DNA of 64,000 bases from Verrucomicrobiota bacterium (GTDB lineage Bacteria > Verrucomicrobiota > Verrucomicrobiia > Opitutales > Opitutaceae), in contig QNAI01000004.1 of the NCBI GenBank assembly GCA_003641745.1, positions 20,868 through 84,867 on the forward strand, in the 5' to 3' direction. The notes under the pieces were generated by a model. It ran no database searches and was not told the origin of the DNA. It worked only from the letters and a program-made list of their open reading frames with translations. Both the position numbers and the translations under genes were made by a program. Shown piece by piece: positions 17,908 through 27,333 of the stretch; position 1 is the stretch's first letter, and every line of letters begins with the position of its first letter.

Positions 17908-18006
17908 GAAGGGGTCAAACCTTGATGGCTGATGTCGGCAGAATCGCTGCCTCGGTACCTGCATTGACATGCACGAATGCAAGGAATGCAAGGAATGACC
18001 CCGTGG
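17908..18006. repeat. GGGGTCA-family palindromic repeat, copy A (interrupted)
   Basis: GGGGTCA (17911-17917) and TGACCCC (17996-18002) bound a copy with a slightly altered centre (gcattgacatgc) and about 35 extra bases in the left arm. The right arm has a 9-10-base duplication (gcaaggaatgcaaggaatg). It lies between the convergent SGNH and holA genes. Confidence 0.75.
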
Positions 18007-18012
18007 CCGCTG

Positions 18013-19125
18013 TCAGGCCGCCTTACCTGGTGCAAGGCAACGCACCATCATTGCCCGAAGGACTTCCTCCTGCTCGTTGGGTCGTTCGATAATCTCTTCA
18101 AACGCCCGACGGAATTCAAACTGATGGTCGATCAGAAATCTCAGCGACGGCAATCGTGATCGGCCGGCAAGTTTACCCAGATACCAGGCATTCTGGGTAA
18201 ACACGTTCAGCGGATTCTTTTCCGTTGAGGATCCAAAGACCTGACCGTACCTGGCGATAGAGCTGCTGAACGACGATTTGTCCATCCCGCGCTCATCGAC
18301 CCGCAGGGACCCCGAGTCGACCAACGAACGAATCTGAATCAGAAGTCGATTTCGATTCTGAAAGGCGCTCAGGAGCGGTCGCGCGTCGTACCCGGCGAAG
18401 AAATGCCGGCGGAGAGCTTCTATCGACCAGGACAGATCGCGCGAAAAAAAGGCTTCGGCCGTCTCAAAAAAATCGCCTTCGCCATACGCGGGCACCAATT
18501 CATCAACCATCCGCTGGCTGATCACCCCTCCGGACTCGTCACAGTAGGTGATGAGTTTGCGTACCTCCTCCACGAAGAGTCGGGCATTGCGATTGATCCT
18601 GGCCACCAGGAGCTCGATCACACCGGGGCCAAATGAGACATCCAGGTTATGGCATTCTTCCGCGACAAGCGCTTCCCAGTTCATCCCGCCGGATCCCTCG
18701 GCCACAACGCGAGAGTCGCTGTTCTTCTCGCACCATTTTGGAAAACTCCGACGTCGGTCGACGGGAGAGGCCGAGACCAGCAGACCGATCTCCTCCGGAT
18801 CGATCGATTCCAGGAGGACCTTGAGCTCCTCCACCTGTTTGAGCGTTCCCTCGGCCTTCCCTGTCTGCGAATCGGCCAGAAAATTGACCTCTTTCAGCCA
18901 GACCGCCTTTCGGGCACCAAATAATCCGAGCGTCTGCACCGCTTCGCGGAGACGATTGGTGACGGCCTCAACCTCACCCACATTGTTGGCAAATCCGCTG
19001 AGCACATCGATCGAGAATTCATCCACTCCCTCGGACATCTGTTCGAAGCGCTCCTTCGCAACCCGATTGACGAGAAAGTCATCCGGTCCGCTGATATAGG
19101 TGAAACGCTGAATCTTCGAGGACAT
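18013..19125 (-). CDS. holA: DNA polymerase III delta subunit
   Basis: A 370-residue protein with the three-domain layout of the clamp-loader delta subunit: N-terminal YISGPDDFLVNRVAKERF, a central part with ETAEAFFSRDLSWSIEALRR and a C-terminal helical region with LGKLAGRSRLPSLRFLI. Delta opens the DnaN clamp for loading on DNA. The frame continues upstream to 19263, but that part reads through a TAAGAAG-type simple repeat; ATG at 19125 (MSSKIQRFTY) is the family start. The repeat abuts this start codon, so it supplies the whole leader. holA is divergent from the BtaA-like gene. Confidence 0.85.
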   Translation of the reverse strand: MSSKIQRFTYISGPDDFLVNRVAKERFEQMSEGVDEFSIDVLSGFANNVGEVEAVTNRLREAVQTLGLFGARKAVWLKEVNFLADSQTGKAEGTLKQVEELKVLLESIDPEEIGLLVSASPVDRRRSFPKWCEKNSDSRVVAEGSGGMNWEALVAEECHNLDVSFGPGVIELLVARINRNARLFVEEVRKLITYCDESGGVISQRMVDELVPAYGEGDFFETAEAFFSRDLSWSIEALRRHFFAGYDARPLLSAFQNRNRLLIQIRSLVDSGSLRVDERGMDKSSFSSSIARYGQVFGSSTEKNPLNVFTQNAWYLGKLAGRSRLPSLRFLIDHQFEFRRAFEEIIERPNEQEEVLRAMMVRCLAPGKAA

Positions 19126-19128
19126 GGG

Positions 19129-19180
19129 GGAAGCTGGAAGTAAGAAGTAAGAAGTAAGAAGTTGGAAGTTGGAAGTTGGG
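19129..19180. repeat. TAAGAAG/GGAAGTT simple repeat abutting the holA start
   Basis: The stretch runs as repeated taagaag units followed by three ggaagtt units and resembles the terminal repeats of the four-helix-bundle element at 56978-57428. On the holA strand it reads pyrimidine-rich and ends in a C-run directly before the ATG, as at atpG. No four-helix gene is present here, so it looks like a solo end or remnant. Confidence 0.65.
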
Positions 19181-19274
19181 TTGATTCGACCGGCGGTCTG
19201 CTGAAGAATCAGCACCGCCTGCCGAATACACAGACCAGTGACTGCGCCAGTTGGTGCCGTCACCTCAAGCTATA

Positions 19275-20375
19275 ATGACCCCTGAAATCGAAGTCGCTGC
19301 AGATTCCACCGCGCTTCTCAACGCGCAGTGCTGGGAGGATGCCGACACACTCCTGGCCGCGCTCGAAGTCCAACCCGGAGAAACGGTCGTTTCAGTCGGC
19401 TCAGGAGGAGACAATACCCTCGCACTCCTGCTGGCCAACCCGGCCAGGGTGATGGGCATCGATCCGGATCCCGCTCAGATCGCCTGCTGCGAGCTCAAGA
19501 CGATCGCCTACCGGAAGCTCGGCTACGGCGAGTACCTGGAACTCGTCGGTTCCCGCACCAGTACTCGCCGGCAAAAACTGCTCGACGAATGCCTGGACGG
19601 TTCAATTTCCGCCCGGGTGGCATTCTGGCGTTCGGTCAGGGGCATCGATGCCCGTGGCATCGGCGGGCTCGGTCAATTCGAGCGGGAACTCAACCGGTTT
19701 CGGGTCGGTCTGCTGCCGTTCGCGCAGAGCCAGGCCAAGTTGAACGCCCTGCTCCGACCCACCAATCCGGAAAGCCGGGCGGTGTTCTTTGACCAGGCTT
19801 GGAATTCCCTTCGATGGAGAGTGCTTTTCCGGAGGGGGTTTTCGCGGGCCGCGGCCATTGCCCGCGGTCAGCAGGCGAGCCTTTTCGATCGGGGAGACGA
19901 TGGTTTGACGAGTGGCGCATCTGAACGCTTCCGCCATCTTCTGGTCGATCTCGAACCCGCAGAAAACCCCTACCTTCACTGGTATTTACGGGGTTACCAC
20001 GGAGATGTCCTGCCCGTCGCGATGAGAACCAGGAATCGCGGCACAATCCGCGACCGGCTCGACCGGATTTCCTGGCGCGCCCAAAGCCTGGAGGGTGCCC
20101 TCGGAACGCTACCCGCGAAGAGCGTCGATCGGTTCAACCTGGGGGGCGTGTTTGAGCCGACCTCCGAAGCCGCCTACCACCACCTGCTGAAGGCCATCAT
20201 CCGGGCAGCCCGCCCCGGTGCACGCCTGGTCTACTGGAATACCCTGACGATGCGGTCCCGCCCGGATACCATGCGCCAACAGCTCCGTCCTCTCGAGGAA
20301 CTCGCCATCCGTCTGGGTCGATCGGACAAATCACTCTTTTCGCAACGCCTTGTAATCGAAGAAGTCATGGGGTAA
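19275..20375 (+). CDS. DUF3419 family protein (BtaA-like 3-amino-3-carboxypropyl transferase)
   Basis: A 366-residue protein with an SAM-binding Rossmann start: LLNAQCWEDADTLLAAL, then TVVSVGSGGDNTLALLLANP and VMGIDPDPAQIACCELK. These are conserved in DUF3419, which includes BtaA, the enzyme that moves the aminocarboxypropyl group of SAM to diacylglycerol in betaine-lipid synthesis. Later blocks such as NLGGVFEPTSEAAYHHLL and ARLVYWNTL also fit. Start ATG at 19275 (MTPEIEVAAD) is preferred over 19251. The BtaB methyltransferase partner is not nearby, so betaine-lipid synthesis here is only a possibility. Confidence 0.78.
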   Translation: MTPEIEVAADSTALLNAQCWEDADTLLAALEVQPGETVVSVGSGGDNTLALLLANPARVMGIDPDPAQIACCELKTIAYRKLGYGEYLELVGSRTSTRRQKLLDECLDGSISARVAFWRSVRGIDARGIGGLGQFERELNRFRVGLLPFAQSQAKLNALLRPTNPESRAVFFDQAWNSLRWRVLFRRGFSRAAAIARGQQASLFDRGDDGLTSGASERFRHLLVDLEPAENPYLHWYLRGYHGDVLPVAMRTRNRGTIRDRLDRISWRAQSLEGALGTLPAKSVDRFNLGGVFEPTSEAAYHHLLKAIIRAARPGARLVYWNTLTMRSRPDTMRQQLRPLEELAIRLGRSDKSLFSQRLVIEEVMG

Positions 20376-20446
20376 AGAGACGCAGCCGGTTTCAACTGCT
20401 CCAGCCCGATTCGTTTCCCGGTGGGACTCCCAATAAGTGACAACGC

Positions 20447-21157
20447 ATGAGCCGCCTTCATCTCTTTCTCCTGGCCGGGCAGTCAAATATGGCCGGCCGG
20501 GGTCCGCTCCCGGAAGGACCTCCGCCCGAGCCGGACCCGAATATCACTGTTCTCACCGAGGATATGACCTGGGCGATCGCCCGTGACCCTCTCCACTTCG
20601 ACCGACCACCGGGCTGCGCGGTGGGTCCCGGCCTGTCGTTTGCCAGGCGGGTCAGAGAGCAGCGACCGGACTGGTCCATCGGCCTGGTGCCCACCGCAAT
20701 GGGCGGCTCACCCCTCGAAGAGTGGCAACCGGGCGAACAACTTCTGGTCGAGTCCCTGAGACGGGCGCGCCACGCCCTGGATTCGGGTGTATTTGAGGCC
20801 GTTCTCTGGCACCAGGGAGAAAAAGATTCCCGCACGATGGAATGCGCCCGGACCTACGGCGACCGCCTGGCAAAAACAATCGGCGCCTTTCGTGACGGTA
20901 TCGGCAGCCCGGACCTGCCATTCATCGCCGGTGAAATCGGCGGGTTCCTGGCAGATTGTGCGGATCCGGGGTTTCCCTGCCTGGATCTGGTCAACGCCGC
21001 GATTCGCGAACTCCCCGAACGTGTTTCCAACACGGCCTGGGTGAGTGCGGAGGGGCTGACCCACAAAGGCGACCTGGTTCACCTCGATACGCCATCCCAG
21101 ATCCGGTTCGGGTGCCGATACGCCGAAGCCTTTTTGAAGCTGTTCGACGAAGCGTAG
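20447..21157 (+). CDS. Sialate O-acetylesterase-like (SASA domain) hydrolase
   Basis: This 236-residue protein is a compact SASA/carbohydrate-esterase domain. The nucleophile motif LAGQSNMAGRGPLP lies at the N terminus, LWHQGEKDS in the middle (block III), and LVHLDTPSQIRFG near the end carries the catalytic His. It probably removes acetyl groups from carbohydrates. No signal peptide is visible, in contrast to the larger esterase at 25658. It ends convergently with a lipoprotein gene, with a GGGGTCA repeat between. Confidence 0.85.
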   Translation: MSRLHLFLLAGQSNMAGRGPLPEGPPPEPDPNITVLTEDMTWAIARDPLHFDRPPGCAVGPGLSFARRVREQRPDWSIGLVPTAMGGSPLEEWQPGEQLLVESLRRARHALDSGVFEAVLWHQGEKDSRTMECARTYGDRLAKTIGAFRDGIGSPDLPFIAGEIGGFLADCADPGFPCLDLVNAAIRELPERVSNTAWVSAEGLTHKGDLVHLDTPSQIRFGCRYAEAFLKLFDEA

Positions 21158-21160
21158 GGG

Positions 21161-21224
21161 CTTCGAGGGGGTCAAAGCACAAATCTCGCATTGGCATGCA
21201 AGATTATGAGCAATGACCCCGTGG
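21161..21224. repeat. GGGGTCA-family palindromic repeat, copy B
   Basis: GGGGTCA (21168-21174), centre gcattggcatgc, TGACCCC (21214-21220). It starts a few bases after one stop codon and ends four bases before the other in a convergent gene pair. The inner arms match copy E better than copies D, F and G. Confidence 0.8.
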
Positions 21225-21227
21225 GTC

Positions 21228-22580
21228 TCATTCCGTCTTCCGGCGGATCACCCAGCGGGAGAGGATGAGGAAGACGACGGCCAGGCCGAAAGCGACGAGT
21301 AGGATCATGATGATCCGTCGCGTGGCGTTGTCGATGATGTCGTCCAGCGACCGGGTGGATTCTGCCAGGGCGACGGCGGTCACCTTTGAGGCGCCTTCGA
21401 CCACCCGTTCGAGTGAATCGCCCTCCAGGGTCGAGCGCACTTCGACCAGCAGGCCCTGCAGTTCGACCGACGCCGTTGTCAATTCGGCCAGGGTCGCGGT
21501 GTATTCGTTTATATCAAAGGGTTTGGACTCCTTCTGAGGCGCCGTCGCTTTCTCAGCCGCCTCCGCCGCTCTTTCTTCCGGTGTCTTCGGCGGATACAAG
21601 GTCATCATGGTGTCCTTGTAGGTATTCAGCAGGCTCTCGATCGATCCCGCGGCCGAATCGAGCGTGGTGGTGGTCTGCTCGACTGAGCTTGTGATCACCT
21701 CCGCCCTTTCCGCAATGCGGTCAACCGTGGCCAGAGACGCCTGGACCTCCTTCAATGTTCCCTGGATGGAGTCCTGCTTTTCATCGATGGATGCCAGGAT
21801 CTCGTCTGCATCGCGTCTCACATCCATGAGAAGGCCCTCCATCTCCCATCCCAGGTGTTCCGGTAACCTCTCCGCAACCCGAACGAACTGTTCGGTCACG
21901 GCCACGATATCCTTGGCCGCATCGCCTCCTTTTCCCACGCCTTCCAAGGCATGGAAGGGCGACATGGTCATGTTGAGAACGGGGGAAAGCACGCTGCCCA
22001 CCACCGTTTCGGAAAAGTCGATGCGCGTCATGGTGCCGCCCGCTCCGGATATCGCAAAACTCTCGACGTATTTCTTAACACTCGCGACGACCTCGTCGTA
22101 TGAATCCGCCGGCAAGAAACCCTTTGCGGTCTTTTGGAATTCCATGCGCACGCTCTTATAGAGGACTATCAACTCGTCTGCCGCACCGTCCATCACTGTC
22201 ATACTCTCCAAAGATTTTTTGTCGTCCTTGAGATGCTCCAGAAAGAGCTCCAACTGATAGGCCAGGGACCAAAGATCGAAATAGGAGGTCAGAGCTTTGG
22301 GATGATCTGATGCCGTTTCAATCGCCGTGATGGTTCTCTTCTTCATGAAGAGCAACCGGTGCCTGACTCCCGTTTCACTCGTCTCCGTTGAGAGTCGCAT
22401 CACCTCGATCTGAATTCGACCCGAAAAAGTCGTTGCCATCGCGTCGACCGTGCTCCGGAGTTCCGGTTCGGATATGAGAATGGTTGGTCCACTGCTCTTA
22501 CCCGATGTTGACTGACAGGAAAGGCAAATCGAGGCCCCGAGCACAGCAGCAAGAATCCGGAAGGGGTGGGAGATTCTCAT
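21228..22580 (-). CDS. Coiled-coil lipoprotein with a C-terminal membrane helix
   Basis: A 450-residue protein I cannot assign to a named family. A signal sequence ends in a lipobox (ASICLSC), so it should be lipidated. The middle (residues 230-340) is a long heptad-like helix (ADEILASIDEKQDSIQGTL, IAERAEVITSSVEQTTTTL) resembling chemoreceptor or tethering coiled coils. The C terminus has a strong membrane helix (IIMILLVAFGLAVVFLILSR) ending in basic residues. It would thus be anchored at both ends. Start ATG at 22580 is preferred over 22598. A structural or sensory envelope role is possible but not shown by sequence. Confidence 0.7.
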   Translation of the reverse strand: MRISHPFRILAAVLGASICLSCQSTSGKSSGPTILISEPELRSTVDAMATTFSGRIQIEVMRLSTETSETGVRHRLLFMKKRTITAIETASDHPKALTSYFDLWSLAYQLELFLEHLKDDKKSLESMTVMDGAADELIVLYKSVRMEFQKTAKGFLPADSYDEVVASVKKYVESFAISGAGGTMTRIDFSETVVGSVLSPVLNMTMSPFHALEGVGKGGDAAKDIVAVTEQFVRVAERLPEHLGWEMEGLLMDVRRDADEILASIDEKQDSIQGTLKEVQASLATVDRIAERAEVITSSVEQTTTTLDSAAGSIESLLNTYKDTMMTLYPPKTPEERAAEAAEKATAPQKESKPFDINEYTATLAELTTASVELQGLLVEVRSTLEGDSLERVVEGASKVTAVALAESTRSLDDIIDNATRRIIMILLVAFGLAVVFLILSRWVIRRKTE

Positions 22581-22631
22581 GGCGTCAGCCTCAAGCAAAC
22601 CCCTCTCGCATGCAAGTCCAGGGACAGGTCA

Positions 22632-23951
22632 TTATGTCGCTCGCAAATCGATGATCCCACCCGGTTCGACCCGGTCCCTGACTATCCTGTCGGCGCCGTC
22701 ACCTCCGTGGTGGATCAGAACCCTTCTCAGCCAATCGAGTGCCGCATTGACGGCCCGCTGTTTGACCGCGGTTCGGGAGCCCGGGTAGTTGATCCTCTTC
22801 GACCAGATACCCTTCGGAGTATGCAGCCCGATGAAGATGGTGCCCACCGGGTTTTCGGCATTCCCTCCGCAGGGCCCGGCGAAACCCGTGAGGCTCAGAC
22901 CGTAATCGGCGTCGAGTCTCTCCGCCACCCCGGTGGCCATGGCGGCGGCCGTCTCGGCACTGACCGCGCCGTGCTGCTTGAGAAGACATTCCGGAACATC
23001 GAGCAATTCGACCTTTGAAGCGTTGCCGTAGCAGACGATTCCCCCGGTGAAAAATTTGGAGGCGCCGGGCAGGTCGGTGAAGCAACTGGCCATCAGGCCC
23101 CCGGTGCAGGATTCGGCAACCGCCAGGCCCAGGTCGTGCGCTCGAAGAAAATCAGAGATCACCTTCACCATCGAGAGTTCTCCCATGCATAGAAAGTCGT
23201 CGCCCAGCAGGTCGCGACATTCACCGGCGATCGTTTCCAGGTCCTCGCCGGTCAGATCCTCGTTCAGTGAATTCAGACGCAAATCAACCTGTCCGGCATG
23301 CGCACAGTAGGCCACGTTCAGCTGCCCATGCTTCTCAAAGACCGGCTGAAGCTTGGTCTCCAAGGCGGACTCCCCTATCCCCGCCGTCTTTACCTGAACA
23401 TAGGCCTCGCCGCCAGAGATCAGACCGTGCGCGGCCAACCGCGGGATAACTGCCCCTAAAAACATGGGCCGCAACTCGCTGGGTGGCCCCGGTAGCATGA
23501 CCAGAATCTTCCCGCCCCTGCCAAACCAGATTCCGGGAGCCGTCCCGTTCGGGTTTGAGATGACTTCGGCCCCTTCCGGGTAATAGGCCTGCTTCAGATT
23601 ATTCGAGGTAACGGGTCGTCCGAATCGGGCAAAGCGCTCCTTGATCGCCTCATCGGTCTCGGGATGGAAAACCAGCCGGCACCCCAATATCCCGGCGATG
23701 GTTTCGCGAGTCCGGTCGTCGCAGGTGGGACCGAGGCCGCCCGTCGTGATGACCACGTCAGATCGTTCCCAGCTCTCACTGAACGCTCGGCCGATGGTTT
23801 CGGCATCATCCGGAATGGTGACATTCCGCTGCAGGGTGACACCGTGGCGTCCAAGGTGTTCACCGATAAAGGTCAGATGGGTGTTTGCAGTAAGCCCGAG
23901 CAGAAGTTCTTCGCCGAGGGTGATGAGCTCAAAACGCTTTTGGGTGAGCAT
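22632..23951 (-). CDS. cinA: CinA family protein (MoCF domain plus nicotinamide-nucleotide amidase domain)
   Basis: A 439-residue two-domain protein of full length. The N-terminal half is a molybdopterin-binding-like domain with LITLGEELLLG and VVITTGGLGPTCDDRTRE. The C-terminal half has LAVAESCTGGLMASCFTDLPG and FTGGIVCYGNASKVELL, the PncC nicotinamide-nucleotide amidase signature. It recycles NMN produced by NAD-dependent ligase, and the first domain often has ADP-ribose pyrophosphatase activity. It is divergent from uvrC, with 141 bases between the starts. Confidence 0.92.
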   Translation of the reverse strand: MLTQKRFELITLGEELLLGLTANTHLTFIGEHLGRHGVTLQRNVTIPDDAETIGRAFSESWERSDVVITTGGLGPTCDDRTRETIAGILGCRLVFHPETDEAIKERFARFGRPVTSNNLKQAYYPEGAEVISNPNGTAPGIWFGRGGKILVMLPGPPSELRPMFLGAVIPRLAAHGLISGGEAYVQVKTAGIGESALETKLQPVFEKHGQLNVAYCAHAGQVDLRLNSLNEDLTGEDLETIAGECRDLLGDDFLCMGELSMVKVISDFLRAHDLGLAVAESCTGGLMASCFTDLPGASKFFTGGIVCYGNASKVELLDVPECLLKQHGAVSAETAAAMATGVAERLDADYGLSLTGFAGPCGGNAENPVGTIFIGLHTPKGIWSKRINYPGSRTAVKQRAVNAALDWLRRVLIHHGGDGADRIVRDRVEPGGIIDLRAT

Positions 23952-24092
23952 CCTTCAAGGTGAACCGCTCTCAATCATGGCAGACGCCTTGTGAGCGGCA
24001 TGGTGATTCCGAGATGAGTTCACGACATTGGGTTCAGTTTTTCTTACTCCCTCAAGCTTGGCAGATGAATACAGTACGGCAATTGTATTGAA

Positions 24093-25592
24093 ATGCCAGC
24101 CCCGGGCCCAAGTTCGCTCAAGGAAAAGGTACGCCACCTGCCCCAGGGCCCCGGTGTCTACCTGATGAAGGACCGCCTCGGAGCGATCATCTATGTGGGC
24201 AAGGCCAAGAATCTGCGACGCCGCGTCTCTTCCTATTTCCAATCCTCAAGAGGCGTGCTGCAGCAACCGAAGATCCGGGCGCTGGTCGATCTGATCCGCG
24301 ATCTCGAGGTGATTGAGGTCAAATCCGAACCGGAGGCTCTTCTCCTCGAGGGCCGCCTGATCAAGCAATACCGCCCGAAATACAATACCGATTTCACTGA
24401 CGACAAGCGGTTCCTCCTGGTGCGATTGGATGAATCCGTCGACATCCCAAAATTCACCCTGGTGCGTTATCGCAAGGACGACAACGCGCGCTACTTCGGG
24501 CCCTTTCCCCATTCCGGTCACCTTCGGCGAACCCTGTCCGAGATGCGAAAAAAGTTCGGCATTGTCCTGGCAGATACCCAGCCCCGCAGAATCGGTCCCG
24601 ATCGCTACCGACTCTATGATGATGTCCGGGCCGAACTCTATGGTCACGGCAATGAAGTCACGACCGCAGAGTTCAGAGACCGGTTGACCGATGCCTGCCT
24701 TTTTTTCGAGGGCCGGAGTCGCGAGATGCTCAAGGAGCTCAAACTCCAGATGCAGGAGGCCTCCGAGAAAAAGAACTACGAGAAAGCCGCCGGATTGCGT
24801 GATCTGGTCTTCGCGCTCGACCAGACCCTTTCCAGGACGAGGAAGTTCGCCCGCAACCCGGTTCCGGCCCCGGTTGAAACCCATGCGGTAGAAGAGCTGC
24901 AGCGGGTCCTCGGTTTCAATGTTCGACCGGTCAACCTCGAGTGCTTCGATATTTCCCATATCTCCGGCACATTCGTGGTCGCCTCAATGGTTCACTTCAC
25001 CGAAGGGAGGCCCGACAAGGCCCATTACCGCCGTTACAAGATACGCAGCTTTGTCGGCAATGATGACTTCCGCGCCATGGAGGAAGTTGTCGGTCGCCGT
25101 TACCGGCGTCTGGCGGCCGAAGGAAAGCCCTTTCCCGAGCTTGTTGTGATTGATGGCGGCAAGGGACAGGTGGCGGCGGCACTCAAAGCTTTTCTCATCC
25201 TGGATCTGGAACCGCCACCGTTGATCGGGTTGGCCAAGAAGAAAGAGACGATCATCTTTTCGGATGGACGGGAACCGCTCAACCTGCCCCTCAATCACCC
25301 GGCGCTTCAATTGCTGCAGCGCCTCCGAGACGAGGCGCATCGCTTTGCCAATACCTTCAATGCCGATCTCCGCACCAAGCGGATTCGCGAATCGATCCTC
25401 GATACGTTTCCCGGGTTGGGAAAGGTGCGCCGAAAAGCTCTCCTCGACCACTTTGGATCGATCGACCGTCTGAAGAACGCCGACGTGAACAAGCTCAAAG
25501 AGGTGCCCGGCATCGGCCCAAAAACAGCCGCCGAACTGCACGCCTTTCTCAAAATCAACCGCACCGCCCGGGCAATCCCGGCTCCCGAATAA
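24093..25592 (+). CDS. uvrC: Excinuclease ABC subunit C, short form without the cysteine cluster
   Basis: This 499-residue nuclease makes the 3' and 5' incisions in nucleotide excision repair. Visible parts: GIY-YIG domain (GVYLMKDRLGAIIYVGKAKN), UVR domain near residue 215-240, RNase H-like domain with ECFDISHISG, VGNDDFRAM, VVIDGGKGQ and LRDEAHRFANTF, and C-terminal helix-hairpin-helix (FPGLGKVRRKALL, EVPGIGPKTAAEL). E. coli UvrC has about 610 residues. Two parts are missing: the four cysteines after the GIY-YIG domain, where this protein has only one Cys, and roughly 100 residues between the UVR and RNase H-like domains. The catalytic residues are all kept. Confidence 0.92.
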   Translation: MPAPGPSSLKEKVRHLPQGPGVYLMKDRLGAIIYVGKAKNLRRRVSSYFQSSRGVLQQPKIRALVDLIRDLEVIEVKSEPEALLLEGRLIKQYRPKYNTDFTDDKRFLLVRLDESVDIPKFTLVRYRKDDNARYFGPFPHSGHLRRTLSEMRKKFGIVLADTQPRRIGPDRYRLYDDVRAELYGHGNEVTTAEFRDRLTDACLFFEGRSREMLKELKLQMQEASEKKNYEKAAGLRDLVFALDQTLSRTRKFARNPVPAPVETHAVEELQRVLGFNVRPVNLECFDISHISGTFVVASMVHFTEGRPDKAHYRRYKIRSFVGNDDFRAMEEVVGRRYRRLAAEGKPFPELVVIDGGKGQVAAALKAFLILDLEPPPLIGLAKKKETIIFSDGREPLNLPLNHPALQLLQRLRDEAHRFANTFNADLRTKRIRESILDTFPGLGKVRRKALLDHFGSIDRLKNADVNKLKEVPGIGPKTAAELHAFLKINRTARAIPAPE

Positions 25593-25657
25593 CAGGACTG
25601 AACCTTCCTATCGACACCCGGGTAAGATCGACCAAGAAGCCAACGAAGCCTAAAATC

Positions 25658-27190
25658 ATGAATTCCAAGACGTTAAGATGCGGTTTGCTCATCACGTTTA
25701 TCTGCCTGCTCCCGTCCGTGGCTGCAGCCGATGCCCTCAGACTGCCGGCCATATTCGGCAACCACATGGTGCTCCAGCGGGATCAGCCCATACCGGTCTG
25801 GGGTTGGTCCGATCCTGGAGCTGAGGTCACGGTCAGTTTCCGTGACCAGCGAGTGACCACCATTACGCGTGCTGATGGGCAATGGACCGCCACCCTCGCC
25901 GCTGAGAGCACCGGAGAATCAGCCGACCTCATCGTTCTCTCCGGAGACGATCTCGTTTTCACCGATGTTCTGGTCGGGGACGTCTGGGTCGCCTCCGGCC
26001 AGTCCAATATGAGCTGGACAGTGTCCAACTCGAACAACGCCGAGGCGGAGATTGAAGCAGCCGACCATCCCGACATACGGTTGTTTACGCTCAAACGCCG
26101 GGTATCCACAGAACCACTCCGTGAGGCTGGCGGCTCTTGGGTGGCCTGCACACCGGAAGCGACGAAAGGTTTCTCAGCGGTGGCTTATTTCTTCGGTCGC
26201 GAGCTGCAGGAGGAACTCGATGTGCCCATCGGCCTGATCAACACCTCCTGGGGCGGAACACCGGCCGAAGCCTGGACCAGTATCGGTGCCCTGGCGGCCA
26301 ACCCCGAATTGACTTCAATCATCGAACAGCGGACACGGGACATTGTTAATTACCCTGAGAAACTCAGCGTTCACATCGGTGAGCTGGCCGCTTGGGCGGC
26401 ACGCAGAGTCACAGCCGAATCCGACGGAGCCGAATTCACGGAGCGCAAACCTCGTGGCCCCCGCGGCCCCGAACACCCCCATCTGCCGGCCGGCCTCTAC
26501 AACGGCATGATTCAACCACTCATTCCATACGGAATCCGGGGCGTGATCTGGTACCAGGGGGAATCCAACGGAAGCCGCCCCGAACAATATGCCACCCTTT
26601 TCCCAACCATGATCAGGGACTGGCGTCGGCAATGGGGCCAGGGGGCGTTTCCTTTCCTCTTTGTCCAACTCGCCAACTTCATGCCGAACGGGGATGAATC
26701 CGGTCGCGTCTGGGCGTTTTTGCGCGAAGCCCAAACTCAAACCCTGCGCCTGCCGAATACCGGCATGGCCGTCACCATCGATATCGGGAATCCCGATGAC
26801 ATACACCCCCGCAACAAGCAGGACGTGGGCAAGCGACTCGCTCTGGCGGCGCAAGCGGTCGCTTATGATCAGTCGGTGATCGCCTCGGGTCCGATGTTCA
26901 GCGAGCTGACGATCGACGGATCTGAAGCGGTCATCTCTTTCTCGAATGCAGAGACCGGACTGACCGGCGTGAAAGGTAAGGTGCTCGGATTCGAAATCGC
27001 CGGCAAAGATAGAATCTGGGTGCCCGCGACTGCCACCATCTCCGGCGCGAAGGTGCTCGTTTCTAACCCGGTTATTCCCGAGCCGGTGGCGGTACGTTAC
27101 GCTTGGGCAAACAGTCCGGAAGCGACTCTCGCCAATGGGGTCAATCTCCCGGCTGTGCCGTTCCGGACTGATGATTGGTCCCGGGAATGA
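25658..27190 (+). CDS. Exported sialate O-acetylesterase
   Basis: A 510-residue protein with a signal peptide (CGLLITFICLLPSVAAADA). After a beta-sandwich start (LPAIFGNHMVLQRDQPIPVW) the SASA catalytic domain shows VASGQSNMSW (nucleophile Ser), NTSWGGTPAEAW, IWYQGESNG and a late DDIHPRNKQDVGKRLA with the catalytic His. It deacetylates acetylated sugars such as sialic acid or plant/algal polysaccharides in the periplasm. It follows uvrC by 65 bases but is functionally unrelated. Its 3' side holds a hairpin-rich repeat unit. Confidence 0.9.
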   Translation: MNSKTLRCGLLITFICLLPSVAAADALRLPAIFGNHMVLQRDQPIPVWGWSDPGAEVTVSFRDQRVTTITRADGQWTATLAAESTGESADLIVLSGDDLVFTDVLVGDVWVASGQSNMSWTVSNSNNAEAEIEAADHPDIRLFTLKRRVSTEPLREAGGSWVACTPEATKGFSAVAYFFGRELQEELDVPIGLINTSWGGTPAEAWTSIGALAANPELTSIIEQRTRDIVNYPEKLSVHIGELAAWAARRVTAESDGAEFTERKPRGPRGPEHPHLPAGLYNGMIQPLIPYGIRGVIWYQGESNGSRPEQYATLFPTMIRDWRRQWGQGAFPFLFVQLANFMPNGDESGRVWAFLREAQTQTLRLPNTGMAVTIDIGNPDDIHPRNKQDVGKRLALAAQAVAYDQSVIASGPMFSELTIDGSEAVISFSNAETGLTGVKGKVLGFEIAGKDRIWVPATATISGAKVLVSNPVIPEPVAVRYAWANSPEATLANGVNLPAVPFRTDDWSRE

Positions 27191-27333
27191 TGCCCCCTGA
27201 TCGGTAGCCTGCGGTTTCCTTTTTCGGAGGATCCCGATCAACTCCTCGAAGAGATCACGGCCTCGCGTTGAACCTCTGCAGAGGCAGTTGGCCGTGGCGA
27301 CATCAGGCGCGGTCAGTGAAAAGTCCGTACGCG

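Noticed and set aside
19126..19263. Longer N terminus of holA
   Set aside because: The extension is translated simple repeat; the family start is at 19125.
22600..22645. Further copy of the GGGGTCA palindrome (ctcgcatgcaag, aggtca)
   Set aside because: The outer heptamers and the centre are not kept; the similarity is limited to short pieces.
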